From: Bombyx mori
Lineage: Eukaryota; Arthropoda; Insecta; Lepidoptera; Bombycidae
Assembly (NCBI RefSeq): GCF_030269925.1
Contig: NC_085124.1
Location: 4,092,001-4,156,000, forward strand
Length of the DNA: 64,000 bases
Direction of reading: 5' to 3'
Under the pieces are notes generated by a model. It did not search any database and was not told the origin of the DNA. It saw nothing but the letters and a program-made list of their open reading frames with translations. The stretch's first letter is position 1, and each line of letters starts with the position of its first letter. The position numbers were made by a program, and so were the translations under genes. Shown in pieces: positions 52,211 through 62,480 of this stretch.

Positions 52211-52789
52211 TTTATTTGGCTTCAAGAAAGAACTCAACACCCTGTATATGAAGTATATTAAAAGCCTTTAGTGACGAATTTTCTCGAACGATATTGTCAT
52301 TTATGATTTCAATAGTTTTATACTTAGTTCCCATCCCAACCCCATCTAGTCTTATAGATCGGTGTAGTTTAAGGACACCTGTGCTTGGATGCTGACGTCA
52401 CATTCATCATCGTAACTCCATTATCTAGTTTATTATAAAAGGAGCAAAGATAATTAACGGTAAATCATTTATAACATTAAACAGACTAAGTCGTAAAAAT
52501 ATTTGCTACACTTGATAATGCTGGTGTTTATAATAGATGTAACATAATGGTGTTGGCAAGTTCCCAGCTGCGGTGGAGACATGTTCTTGCCTATTGCCTA
52601 AATATTACTCTACCGTATCCAGTAATGTGTAGAACGGTTGTTCTAGCCATTAAGCCTGAAAGCATTGCTACTTCGAAATATACATTTTTGCTGCGGCTGT
52701 CTGTCTTTACACAAGATAATTCGTTCCGTAAACAAGTGTTAAATACGCATTAACTTGGATAAATTGGTACTTCATCTTCTTCTTCATCA
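52211..52789. other. No gene seen
   Basis: AT-rich with a 68-codon plus frame (52547-52753) of no recognisable kind. Confidence 0.35.
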
Positions 52790-53134
52790 CATTCATTCAT
52801 TCACTTCCTCATCATCTGCAAAATTTGAGACCCGGCATAGTCGCAACACTAGACAAGAGAATATGGCGAAATTTACATTCATTAATTCACTTCATCATCA
52901 TCTGCAAAGTTGAGACCCGGCATAGTCGCAACACTAGACCAGAGAATATGGCGAAATTGACATTCATTAATTTACTTCATCATCATCTGTAAAATTTGAG
53001 ACCCGGCATAGTCACAACACTAGACAAGAGAATATGGCGAAATTTACATTCATTAATTCACTTCATCATCATCTGTAAAATTTGAGACCCGGCATAGTCG
53101 CAACACTAGACAAGAGAATATGGCGAAATTTACT
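52790..53134. repeat. 86-bp satellite, four tandem units
   Basis: Four copies of an 85-86-bp unit (TTCATTAATTCACTTCATCA, GAGACCCGGCATAGTCGCAA, CACTAGACAAGAGAATATGG). The GAGACCCGGC motif recurs at 52827, 52912, 52998 and 53084. Units differ by only a few bases, so the array is young or homogenised. Confidence 0.95.
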
Positions 53135-53612
53135 GTTTAGATTCAGACTGCGTTAAGTCGAAAAGTTCATTTTATCTAAAAGCTCTCTTGCGAGCCCATT
53201 GTAGTTCTAAGTTAGAATAAAACAAATTGAAGTCAGACATGCGTTAATCGAAAAATAATATGAGAATAATACATACATGTTTTTTGAAGGCGAATCATTG
53301 TTTTTTCAAACGTTAAATATGAAACGGGGTATTTCGAGTTTGTAAAAATATTCTTGTTACACAGAGCATTAAATCAATTGTGCGATCAAAGGAACTTCTG
53401 AAGGGCTGAGCCAAGTCGCCTTGAGGCGGCCCTTTACTTCGTTATATCATACGCGAGTTAGACGTAGCGGCATCAAAGGCCTTTAAAATTAAACGCTAGC
53501 CCGTGTACCGTACAAACAGCATTTTTATTATGAATTTTCAAAAAGGTTTTTCCGAAGCTTATAATGTGATTCAACTTTTTAAAAGAGCAAAATTCTCGAG
53601 CAATTTGAACTG
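53135..53612. other. No gene seen
   Basis: A small GC-rich piece at 53396-53470 (GAAGGGCTGAGCCAAGTCGC) stands out. No frame or repeat match. Confidence 0.35.
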
Positions 53613-53785
53613 TTTTATTTATTTATTGCTTATATAGTTGGATGAGCTCACAGCCCACCTGGTGTTAAGTGGTTACTGGAGCCCATAGACATCTACAACG
53701 TAAATGCGCTACCCACCTTGAGATATAAGTTCTAAGGTCTCAGCATAGTTACATCGGCTACCCCACCCTTCAAACCGAAACATGA
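53613..53785 (-). mobile_element. Family A retroposon, 5'-truncated
   Basis: Antisense copy from TTTATTTATTGCTTATATAG to CACCCTTCAAACCGAAACAT, lacking about 80 bases of the usual far half. Confidence 0.85.
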
Positions 53786-54386
53786 ATATTAAAGTTAAAT
53801 TAATTAAAATTAAATTAAAATTAAGTATATTAAAGTTAAATTTGATTTATGAGATCAAAGCAAACATTAACGATTCAGGTAGTTAAGGAAATCAGAAGTA
53901 TTACAAAATTTAATTTGATTGCCCGAAAAACAAAACAAAAAAACACTCGTGTTAATAATAACAATAGTAAAAAAGCTAATTTCGAAACGTTCCAAACGAT
54001 TTAACTTTTTCAACTAATTCTATTCATGAATAACGTTCATATCCGGGTCCTTGTTAAGGCTTAATAAGCAAAATTAACATAACAATACACAATTTGCGGA
54101 TAACCCGTCAAAGGTAGGCCGTAAAGCTTAACCGGTTACCGAGTGAAGCTGGAATCGGGCGCTCCTTTAACCGGGTAGAGCCGTGCTGCGAATAATATTC
54201 ACGAAATTTTAGATTAAACTAGCAATTCAAGTGTTGGCGATGAGCGATCTAAAATAACTAACAATGCAATTTCTTCTTTGTGCAATATGTTCTACTTTTT
54301 TTTCAGAACTTACTTTAGAGCATTTTGATTTTTAATCGAAGTGTATGATAACAGAATGGATAAAAACCTTGCCCACGTATCTATCA
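53786..54386. other. No gene seen
   Basis: A short ATTAAAATTAAATT-type repetition at 53795-53840, then AT-rich sequence. A GC-richer piece at 54110-54190 is unassigned. Confidence 0.35.
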
Positions 54387-54721
54387 CTAGCTTTTGCCCG
54401 CGACTCCGTGGAATAGTTACTTTGGCATAACGCTAAATTTTACCTCCCACTTCATTTACGTAGAAAGTGAAAATATTTTTAGTATTATAGAATGTTAAGG
54501 AGCTATTTAAACCCCTATTTTGAAACATTCTTTATTGATGCTCCACTTGTATTTATTGGTCTTACCAATTGTATTGGTCTTGATGTTATATAGCCTATAT
54601 ATAGCCTTCCTCAATAAATGGGCTATCTAACACTAAAATAATTTTTCAAATCGGACCAGTAGTTCCTGAGATTAGCGCGTTCAAACAAACAAACTCTTCA
54701 GCTTTATAATATTAGTATAGA
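54387..54721 (-). mobile_element. Helitron-like element, Lep-type
   Basis: Minus strand from TCTATACTAATATTATAAAG (5' end at 54721) to GTCGCGGGCAAAAGCTAG (54387), flanked by A on the 5' side and T on the 3' side of the element. It matches 29013-29434 except for an internal deletion of about 90 bases. Non-autonomous. Confidence 0.8.
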
Positions 54722-55540
54722 TAGTATTTATCTGTTTGTTTAAGCTTACGTGTTAATAAAATATAAGGGCTGTGCCACAGTGGCTTTTTGAGCTCCCGCT
54801 AATCCTCGCCTGGTTTTTCCTAACTAACTTTCTCAAATTATCTTCCTAATTCACTAATTAGACTATTATTTCATTGGCCTATTTTGCCGCGAAGCAAATT
54901 TTGCTTGTAAATTAACAACACATCATTTTCTAAAAATATAAAAAATTATGTGTGGATTATCTCCTTTCACTCTCTCCAATTTTGATATTTATACAGTTAG
55001 TCCATTCTTATTAACTTTAACCTAACTGATTTTAAGCTATATCTAGAACTAATTTTCATCACAATACTTCGCAGGAGAAACAGCCAAAGTGGTGGTTAAC
55101 CAATCGGTGCGGAATCGCAATTCATCCCACCACTAGTTCTAGAAGTATATGTTAAAGAGAAACACCCGGGTGGTTACTACTACAATACGTTGTATCGGTG
55201 TTGCTATAAAATTGTGGCATCTCCCTCTCTATGTAGCATGCCCCTAAATCCTCAATGAACAGTGAACGGTTCGTGTGATTCTGTTCGCTTATGAATATTC
55301 CTATGCGTTCGTGAATGTTCATTTGTATGCAGCAGCGTTGGTGCTTCAAATAGTTTAAATTGAACCCGTCGACAGAAGAATTAGGTTATGGTGACGTTTA
55401 TAATCGCTTTTTTTTTATGTTGGCATTGTTTTCATTCCACAGAGTATGTGTAGGTTGGTATTATTTGTTGAACAGCAAAGGATTTCGGTGCTCAATGCCA
55501 TATTATGATATGTTGGACGACCGTATGTTTTTCTGCATCT
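54722..55540. other. No gene supported
   Basis: Two short frames (55152-55349 minus, 55360-55572 plus) without motifs. AT-rich. Confidence 0.35.
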
Positions 55541-55632
55541 GTCTATCTATCTATCTATCTTTTAGCCCATAAACGTCCACTGTTGGACATATGCCTCCCG
55601 CAAGCCTCGCCACAAGGATAGGTCCTGCGCAG
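55541..55632 (-). mobile_element. CTAT microsatellite and LINE remnant
   Basis: A (CTAT)n tract at 55541-55560 is followed by AAACGTCCACTGTTGGACAT and ATGCCTCCCGCAAGCCTCGC. In antisense this is the GGCCTATGTCCAACAGTGGA coding tail of a lepidopteran LINE (from memory), here without the rest. Confidence 0.6.
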
Positions 55633-55635
55633 TAC

Positions 55636-55838
55636 AGTGCCTATTTCTGCCGTGAAGCAGTAATGCGTTTCGGTTTGAAGGGTGGGGCAGCCGTTGTAAC
55701 TATACTGCGACCTAAGAACTTATATCTCAAGATGGATGGCGCATTTACGTTGTAGATGTCTATGGGCTCCAGTAACCACTTAACACCAGTTGGGCTGTGA
55801 GCTCGTCTACCCATCTAAGCAATAAAAAATATATAAAA
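55636..55838 (+). mobile_element. Family A retroposon, left arm of an inverted pair
   Basis: Sense copy starting at TGCCTATTTCTGCCGTGAAG and ending CCATCTAAGCAATAAAAAAT. It is 5'-truncated and faces the antisense copy at 55847-55982. Confidence 0.85.
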
Positions 55839-55846
55839 AAAATATA

Positions 55847-55982
55847 AGTTCTAAGGTCTCAAGTACAGTCACAACGGCTGCCCCGCCCTTCAAACCGAAA
55901 CACATTACTGCTTCACGGCAGAAATAGGCGGGGTGGTGGTACCTACCCGCGCGGACTCATAAGAGGTCCTACCACCAGTAAA
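55847..55982 (-). mobile_element. Family A retroposon, right arm of an inverted pair
   Basis: Antisense copy without the usual 3' part: it begins at AATATAAGTTCTAAGGTCTC and ends GTCCTACCACCAGTAA. Its shared segment with the left arm can form a long stem of roughly 100 bases. Confidence 0.85.
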
Positions 55983-56334
55983 GTAGTAAAAGTTTAACTT
56001 CTGTCTCGGCTTAACTTGTTTCGTTCTGTTCTAATTTGATTGTCAATCAGATAGTGGATATTGAGTATCTCCTGCAATGCAGTTCTGGGGTAGGAAGGAG
56101 GGGTGCTCTCGTAAATCGGTATAAAGTGCGCAGTCCCCGTTAAAATCCATTAATGTCCCTTTCGCATGCAATCTAGCAGTTAAATAAAAAGTTAAGTAAG
56201 ACTTCGTGGCCTGAATCGTGGTTTTGGTCATAAGTTTATAACAACATGCTCTTTGAGTTGACTTATACGTATAAATAGATAAAAGCGGTTCAAAGTTAAC
56301 GGTACAAGGATTCTTTTTTGTTTTATGGCTTCTA
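55983..56334. other. No gene called
   Basis: A 62-codon minus frame (56043-56231) lacks motifs and splice context. Confidence 0.35.
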
Positions 56335-56450
56335 TATTGTTTTTATTGCCCATACGAGCATACGGCCCACCTGATTATGAGTGGTTACCGTCGCCCATGG
56401 ACTTCAGCAATGGCTAGAGCAGAGCCAAGCCGCTGCCTACCGAAATTTAA
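56335..56450 (-). mobile_element. LINE family C 3' end, antisense
   Basis: TTTATTGCCCATACGAGCAT, ACGGCCCACCTGATTATGAG and GTCGCCCATGGACTTCAGCA match the family C 3' UTR in reverse. Confidence 0.7.
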
Positions 56451-56585
56451 TTTTTTCTGCTAATATCAAATTTAGCCCAGCGTCACTTTAATCCAAGGAC
56501 TCACTCTAGTTATAATTTACGTTGCAGGCTCTATGAAGTCCTACAGTTGTTTAACATCAAAATTAAGTTTAAATGAAAGTTTCGT

Positions 56586-56835
56586 TTCATCCACAGTCTG
56601 TTTCCAGAGAACTTTTTATCACATAGCATCCGATTTTGAAATAAATTCCCTCCACCGTATTTCTTGAGCTATATAACATTTCCCTCTTCAAGGTAAATTC
56701 GCGGAGTGTCCTCAATGGTTAGCAGCTACTTGGCTATGTCATTGCCACTGTTAATTTCTAGTAGCGACGCTAACCACTCACAACCAGTAGGTCGTATGTT
56801 AGCACACCTATGAAGGCAATCAAAACAATGAAAAA
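56586..56835 (+). pseudogene. LINE family C ORF end and 3' UTR, decayed
   Basis: TTTCATCCACAGTCTGTTTC, CCTCCACCGTATTTCTTGAG and TCCTCAATGGTTAGCAGCTA follow the family C order, with frameshifts and deletions. It ends GAAGGCAATCAAAACAATGA plus A-run. It is oriented opposite to the fragment at 56335-56450. Confidence 0.65.
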
Positions 56836-57132
56836 AAAACATTGAAACACGAATTTGTCATACAAAATTCCAATCTAATTAAGTATCCAATATAGATCAA
56901 ATTCACTCGTGATCCATGGCACGAGACCATCAAATAACGTTCGTTTTATTGCAGAACCCTATTAAGTGTCAAATCGCGGTGTTCCGATATTGGTTCCGCG
57001 CAATTCCCGACCAGATAACGGCCAATCGTAAAAAGTTAATAGACGCGTCGATTTATGTGACTTTAACGTTTATATACGAAGAAAAAAAAACGAACGTTTG
57101 TAATATCTTTACCCTTCAATGGGTACAATGTA
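56836..57132 (+). other. Unassigned open frame next to a Helitron-like element
   Basis: The plus frame beginning at 56916 reads LQNPIKCQIAVFRYWFRAIP and DQITANRKKLIDASIY before running into the Helitron-like element. TTTTATTGCAG at about 56944-56954 could be an acceptor, but no donor follows and no family is recognised. Not called as a gene. Confidence 0.2.
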
Positions 57133-57547
57133 TCTATATATTAATACGTGAAGCAAACACTTTGTATCCCTTTTTAAGAAAATTGCGCGGACGAAGGAGT
57201 ATGAAATTTTCCACACTTATAGAGAATATAGAGAAGAAGTGCACAATGCTAATTTTTTTTTTTGCATAATGCATAAAAGAGACATTAAATCAATAAAGAA
57301 AACATTACACACACTACATACCATGTAGTTGACGCACACACGCATGCATACTATTTATTGTCAAGCTGTTGTTCTTGACGTCTGTTGTCAAATTGAGATT
57401 AAATATTGTTTGTCTTTGTTAATATTTCTTATAGTGTAGTCTTGGCGAAATTTGTGATTATAGAAGTATAAAATACAATCATAATAGTGTACAAATTTAC
57501 AATTCCAATTAATTATAGTCGAATTTCGACTACTGCGGGACCTCTAG
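57133..57547 (+). mobile_element. Helitron-like family D, full length
   Basis: 415 bp: A|TCTATATATTAATACGTGAA at the 5' end and CTAG|T at 57544-57547. The 3' hairpin AGTCGAATTTCGACT lies 12 bases before CTAG. This is the clearest Helitron layout in the window. Non-autonomous. Confidence 0.85.
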
Positions 57548-57611
57548 TTGATATAAAGAAACTACTAGGGAACAAATTGTTACTGTTTATCGATGAAGCT
57601 TGAGTACCCAC

Positions 57612-57800
57612 AGACACAGCCCACTGAGTTTCTCGCCGGATCTTCTCAGTGGGTCACGTTTCCGATCCGGTGATAGATTCTACGAAGCACTGCTCTTGAT
57701 AAGACCAGTGTTAGTAACACTTCCGCTTTGAGTCCCGTGAGCTCACCTACAGGTCAAGGCGAAGCTGAAATAGCCTCTCAAGGCTATCAGCATAGGTAGG
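57612..57800 (-). mobile_element. Family B retroposon
   Basis: Antisense copy from AGACACAGCCCACTGAGTTT to TATCAGCATAGGTAGGAGAA. The 3' (GCGACGGGTT) section is missing, as in several other copies. Confidence 0.85.
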
Positions 57801-58091
57801 AGAAAGAAAAAAGGATGTAGCGTTTCTTAATTTAAATGTTAAATAATGTTTGAATATATTCACCCCGCATTTCGTCTTGTTGTTTGCATAAATATATAAA
57901 ATCCATCATGTTACGTTTCCAATAACTCGAAACTACTTGAAGAGTTCGCATATAGGGAACTCATATTTTATGTACAAGATTGAGAGGAACTCGCTACATT
58001 TTGTAGTGATGTTTCAGATTACAGTGTGCCATAAATGAATAGTATAGTACTTTTTTTGCTTATAAGAAACGCAAGCTTGCGTCGATCATAG
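57801..58091. other. No gene seen
   Basis: AT-rich, unassigned. Confidence 0.35.
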
Positions 58092-58095
58092 CTAT

Positions 58096-58385
58096 TGTAA
58101 GGTTTATTGTAAAATAATTAAAACAAAAATAATAAAATGTATCATGTTTAATTTAAGGCAATTATCGGATTGTCAAATAGCAACACTGTTAGTGGGAGCA
58201 ATGGCAGTAGTGGGGACGTGACATAGTAAAAAAGGCGGTAGTCTGAAAAAACGACACAGAAATCAGTGTATTGAGTAGTGAGCAGATATCTAAAGATTGT
58301 ACAAGTGGAGTTACAAATAAAGCAGTATTAAGTGAACTATTGCAATCTGTGTATTTATTTACTGGCTCTGGAGTATGAGTCTACA
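58096..58385 (+). mobile_element. Probable solo LTR
   Basis: 290 bp starting TGTAAGG and ending GTCTACA, flanked on both sides by CTAT (58092-58095 and 58386-58389), which fits a 4-bp gypsy-type target duplication. ACAAATAAAGCAGTATTAAG supplies a poly-A signal in the last third, as in an LTR R/U5 boundary. No primer-binding site or gag-pol is present. No second copy exists in the window to confirm it. Confidence 0.5.
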
Positions 58386-58389
58386 CTAT

Positions 58390-58927
58390 AATATAAAATG
58401 AAACTGTTTGTGAAATAGATGTAGATTTTTGCATCACCATTGCATCAACATCCTCTTGATTTTGATTAAAGGAGCTTAATAAGATCTCGACTTCATTCAT
58501 CAGTTTGAAATCTCAACTGCATTATGGAAGGGTTGTTTTACCTTTAAATTTGGATGACAGGACTGCTTTGCGACAAAAATTAAGCGTGCGGGCTTACGTG
58601 GTATGCTATAAATCCTTAGCTATTTCGCCCTATGAATTAAACACGCACACCCGAACAAAACATTCCTAATTTGCCCTCAAGTTATTGTACTGTTCAATTC
58701 CATCACTGTGGCATTACGTTGATCTAGTACGTGACTATTGACTGAATACCGTCTGTAGTTGTCGACGGTGATTTCGCATGGGAGGCTTTGCGTATAGCGG
58801 TGAAGCGGCGTAGTATCGATAGGTGAGTTATATACCCCGGATATCACGTCTGAAAAGTTGTTTGCAATATTCTCTGATGTTTGTTTAACGCTCTTAGGAC
58901 TTTTAGGTTTCTATTACACTGGTGTAA
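58390..58927. other. No gene seen
   Basis: Moderate GC, no motif or paired splice sites. Confidence 0.35.
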
Positions 58928-59180
58928 TTACTGGTGGTAGGCCCTCTTGTGAGTCCGCGCGGGTAGGTACCACCACCCCGCTTATTTCTGCCGTGAAGCA
59001 GCAATGTGTTTCGGTTTGAATGGTGGGACAGCCGTTGTAACTATACTTGAGACCTTATATCTCAAGAACTTATATCTCAAGGTGGGTGGCGCATTTACGT
59101 AGATGTCTATGGGCTCCAGTAATCACTTCACGCCAGGTGGGCTGTGAGTTCGACAATCCATCTAAGCAATAAAAAAAAGG
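58928..59180 (+). mobile_element. Family A retroposon
   Basis: Sense copy from AATTACTGGTGGTAGGCCCT to CCATCTAAGCAATAAAAAAA. It has an internal 16-base duplication (CTTATATCTCAAGAACTTAT). Confidence 0.85.
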
Positions 59181-59534
59181 TTGTACAGTTAAAAAAATTA
59201 TGACGAAAAATAATGTAAGATGATGGCGAAACAGCCTGCCAGCAATAACAAAAGCCTAATAAATAGAATACAAAAGGTAAAATCTTGTAGTTGCTGTATT
59301 TGCTATGATTAATCCGCCTACTCTTTAAAGGTTTTACATAACATTAAAAATAATCTAAACATAATACAATTTTTATTAACAAATCTTACTATCATGCAAT
59401 AGCAGCTAAGTTTTTCGTCATAGATATTGAAATAGAAAACAGATAGATAGAAAATGTAACACACATATACATATATGTATATGTATTTCACTGGAATGGT
59501 ACACCGCGCGTATTTCGTTTCCAAATGATTCTTG
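59181..59534. other. No gene seen
   Basis: Minus frames at 59318-59539 and 59418-59615 overlap, are AT-driven and have no motif. Confidence 0.35.
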
Positions 59535-59649
59535 TCCACCTGATGGTTGTCTGGAAGAGATCGCTCTTAGCGATAAGACCGCCAATTGTACTTTTTTGTG
59601 TTTAATGTGTCGCACTGTTTATTTGTTTTTTGGTGTACAATAAAGAATA

Positions 59650-59687
<38 letters not shown>

Positions 59688-59690
59688 ACT
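59535..59690 (+). mobile_element. LINE 3' tail ending in (TC)n(AC)n
   Basis: GGAAGAGATCGCTCTTAGCG (stem), ATAAGACCGCCAATTGTACT, a TGT-rich stretch and GTGTACAATAAAGAATAC lead straight into a (TC)n tract (about 59650-59670) and (AC)n (59671-59688). The stem block matches 12371-12475. Confidence 0.6.
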
Positions 59691-61069
59691 TACATTAGGC
59701 CTCGAAAAAGGTAAACGTTGAATTTAACAACAAAAAAAACCAACAGATATACGACCGATTTCCAATCGATCATATTATCTCGATTCGACGAGTCCATAAC
59801 AAACCCGCAATAAGGACCCTAGTACGTCGGTCAAAAACAATGGGCCATTGGGCTGAACGACAAATTGACGTGGCCCTTTATGGGACGCCCTAAACATGCC
59901 ATGGCTTGACATGATAGCCTCGGGCAAGACATACTGGCATGTTAGTTGTTGTGGCTTGATTGTTTGGATGCTGGTTATCTACTACCATTTAATTTTATAC
60001 GACCCCTGTGTATGTTTTTCGTTTTTTAAGACATTACTTTATTGAGAGCCATTTAGGTTTTTTTTTTAATATGATTAAAAAGGAGGATCAATGATATCAT
60101 AAAAAAGCAAATTGGATTTACAAATTGACCGAAACAAGAACAATGTCAAGTACTTACTTCGTAAAATGTTTATGAGTGAAAGTTGCTCAAAAATTTGTCA
60201 ATTCAGAGATGTTTTACATTAAAATTTGGAAAAATAAAAACTCATTTAGTTAATTAATCTCATAAATACCTTAATATTGCCAAAGCACAATTGATTAGAA
60301 ACGATGAGAATATTTTTATCGTTATCTTTTTGTACTTTTCGAGAATTTTAAATTTCGTCTCACATGAGGTGGGCTCTAGGGAAAAAAAAACCCTGTCATC
60401 TCCATTTTACAACATCCGCCATCGTAGCTGAAACCATATTGCTTTAAACCACAGCAAGGTATTTTTTGTTACACATCATCAGTCTGTGAACTGCCTTCGC
60501 AATGTAGAAACAATGGTGAAACTATGGGCACTACGGTCATTCCTCAAATGAAATTTAAAATAAACTGTAATTTTTGACGAAAAAATACAGGAAAACGTGG
60601 CATAGTTTAACTCTACATTATAATAAGATAAGCATAAGTAGAACAAAATATTATAATGCCAATAAAACGTTGTTACATCCACCTCTCAAACAGTGTAAGG
60701 TTAATTTAAAAATACCAAGGTTTTGATAAAATTTTATTTCAATCTAGATTACCGACGGAGCAATAACGGCTTAAACTAAGTTAGGTTTGGTTTAGCAAAC
60801 ACACTGTTACGTGAAAAACTTGAGAAATTTAGAGGAAATTAAAAAATGGAGGACCAGCGAATCCTGTTTCATTTAGAAGAGCTATAATTGTGTTTTCTCT
60901 TGGCCCTATCAAAAATCTTGAAACGAAGTGTATGGAAGGGCGATACTCCCATTCAATAAAGCACGAGTATTATTAGATAATTATGTAGGTATATAATTAG
61001 GTAGGTAGTTATGTATATAATGAAAAAAGAGACAGGTTTCCCTTTAAATCCAACCACGTATATGGTAAA
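59691..61069. other. No gene supported
   Basis: AT-rich, with one GC-richer interval at 59800-59950. A 67-codon minus frame (60479-60682) is without motif. Confidence 0.4.
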
Positions 61070-61325
61070 AAAAAATTATTTCTTATATGGGTGCACGAGC
61101 TCACAGCCCATCTGGTGTTAAGTGGTTACTGGAGCCCATAGACATCTACAACGTAAATGCGCCACCCACCTTAAGATACCACCTTGAAGACGTCGTGGCC
61201 TAACGGATAAGACGTCCGGTGCCCCACCCTTCAAACCGAAAGGCATTACTGCTTCACAGCAGAAATAGGCAGGGTGGTGATACCCACCTGCGCGGACTCA
61301 CAAGAGGTCCTACCACCAGTAAATT
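61070..61325 (-). mobile_element. Chimeric family A retroposon with tRNA-like insert
   Basis: Antisense A copy in which about 40 bases of the middle are replaced by GAAGACGTCGTGGCCTAACG GATAAGACGTCCGGTG (61183-61220), the 5' part of a tRNA-like SINE head, lying in the opposite orientation to the A body. Sequence on both sides is otherwise ordinary A. AAATTAT on both sides (about 61074 and 61322) may be a target duplication. Confidence 0.8.
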
Positions 61326-61652
61326 ATATATTTAGAACCACACAAAATAAAACAGTATGATTTATACTAAGGATCATGACTTCCATAAATTTAGGTAGGC
61401 TATAGGTTTCGATAAAACCGACACCAATTGACGACAAACCCTAAAAAAATACCCCCAAAATTTGATATTTTGTACAATTTGTTTGGAAGTGGAAAATAAA
61501 TTTAATAGAAGGATTTTACAACTTTACACTTTCAAATTTACGGTCATAGTTTTTGTTTTATACACGGTAGATTATTTTGATATAAGGATTTCCAAAGAAC
61601 AAACAGTCTAAATATATACAAACATACTACGAAAAATACTATTTGGGGAGGC
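61326..61652. other. No gene seen
   Basis: AT-rich, unassigned. Confidence 0.35.
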
Positions 61653-61916
61653 TTAAAGACAAAGGGAAGATCTTCCACCGAGCGGTGACATTGCTCGGTA
61701 GACCGACGGTCCGAATGTTGTTGTTCGGAACTTGTATATATGCAAGCTTGTCTTGAAAATGTCGTAAGCGAGATTCAGGCATCTGTCAAATATATTGTGT
61801 TCTGTGATGGATACCGCCATAACTACACCAATAAAAATAATCATTAAAAACGCTCCATTCTCTAACTTGAACGATACGGTCGCATTTTTCGAAACGACTA
61901 CGAACGGAGTTTCCAA
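61653..61916 (-). CDS. Hypothetical frame with one membrane-like segment
   Basis: An 87-codon minus frame. It reads METPFVVVSKNATVSFKLEN, then a hydrophobic stretch GAFLMIIFIGVVMAVSI long enough to span a membrane, then HNIFDRCLNLAYDIF. Codon use is less AT-skewed than in neighbouring chance frames. No start context, splice sites or poly-A signal decide the ends, and another minus frame (61992-62186) lies just upstream out of continuous reading. The family is unknown; a decayed receptor or element protein are both possible. Confidence 0.25.
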   Translation of the reverse strand: METPFVVVSKNATVSFKLENGAFLMIIFIGVVMAVSITEHNIFDRCLNLAYDIFKTSLHIYKFRTTTFGPSVYRAMSPLGGRSSLCL

Positions 61917-61991
61917 ATCGCAGATTTATATGTGCTCCTACTATCGGCAGGTGTAAAATTTAGTTCTGGGACGTTTTAAAGTCCCGCAGGG

Positions 61992-62186
61992 TCAGATAAA
62001 ATTGTTCGCTCCGTTCGACGTCTCAATCGTTAAACTGGGATCGCCTTCTGAAAGCGGTGAATTGATTGTGTGACCTTGACGCTGGTCAGCTGTGATGAAA
62101 CTTTCTGTGAATCCCGTAACTCGACAACGTTTGGACGACCATTTATTGGAGTTTGGAGCGCTAATTAAAATTCTTGAATTCTTCAA
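61992..62186 (-). other. Unassigned open frame
   Basis: 64 codons (MKNSRILISAPNSNKWSSKR...), mixed composition, no recognised motif. Its stop precedes the frame at 61653-61916 by about 75 bases. If the two belong together a frameshift or intron is needed; I see no convincing splice pair. Confidence 0.2.
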
Positions 62187-62299
62187 GTTTTATTAAGTTA
62201 AATGGTACACTTTTAAGCTATAATTTGCTCTTATATTATGGGTCACGGGAAACAGACGGACAAAAAAAAACAAGTACTTTCAGATTCCTAATACTAAAT

Positions 62300-62480
62300 A
62301 CCTTTAACAAAGGTGGATTGCAGCGCAGTCTGGGACGGCCACCTACCAGATGAAGCGACGACCTAGTAACCCACTGGGTCACGTGGGATACAGGTGACAT
62401 TGGGGCGGCCGCAATGGAGATCAGTTGGAGTGGCATATGATGATTGGAGTGGTTCCGGGCCACGTTTTAGGTACGTTATT
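62300..62480 (+). pseudogene. Probable LINE ORF tail, decayed
   Basis: Plus strand: GLGRPPTR-stop-SDDLVTHWVT resembles the GRPPTRWSDDL motif near the end of several LINE ORF2 proteins, with TGA where Trp is expected. YDDWSGSGPRF follows in another frame. No 3' tail identified. Confidence 0.4.

Noticed and set aside
56916..57269. 117-codon plus-strand frame
   Set aside because: The last third is inside a Helitron-like element and a similar frame arises in the copy at 45023-45295; only the first part is possibly meaningful.
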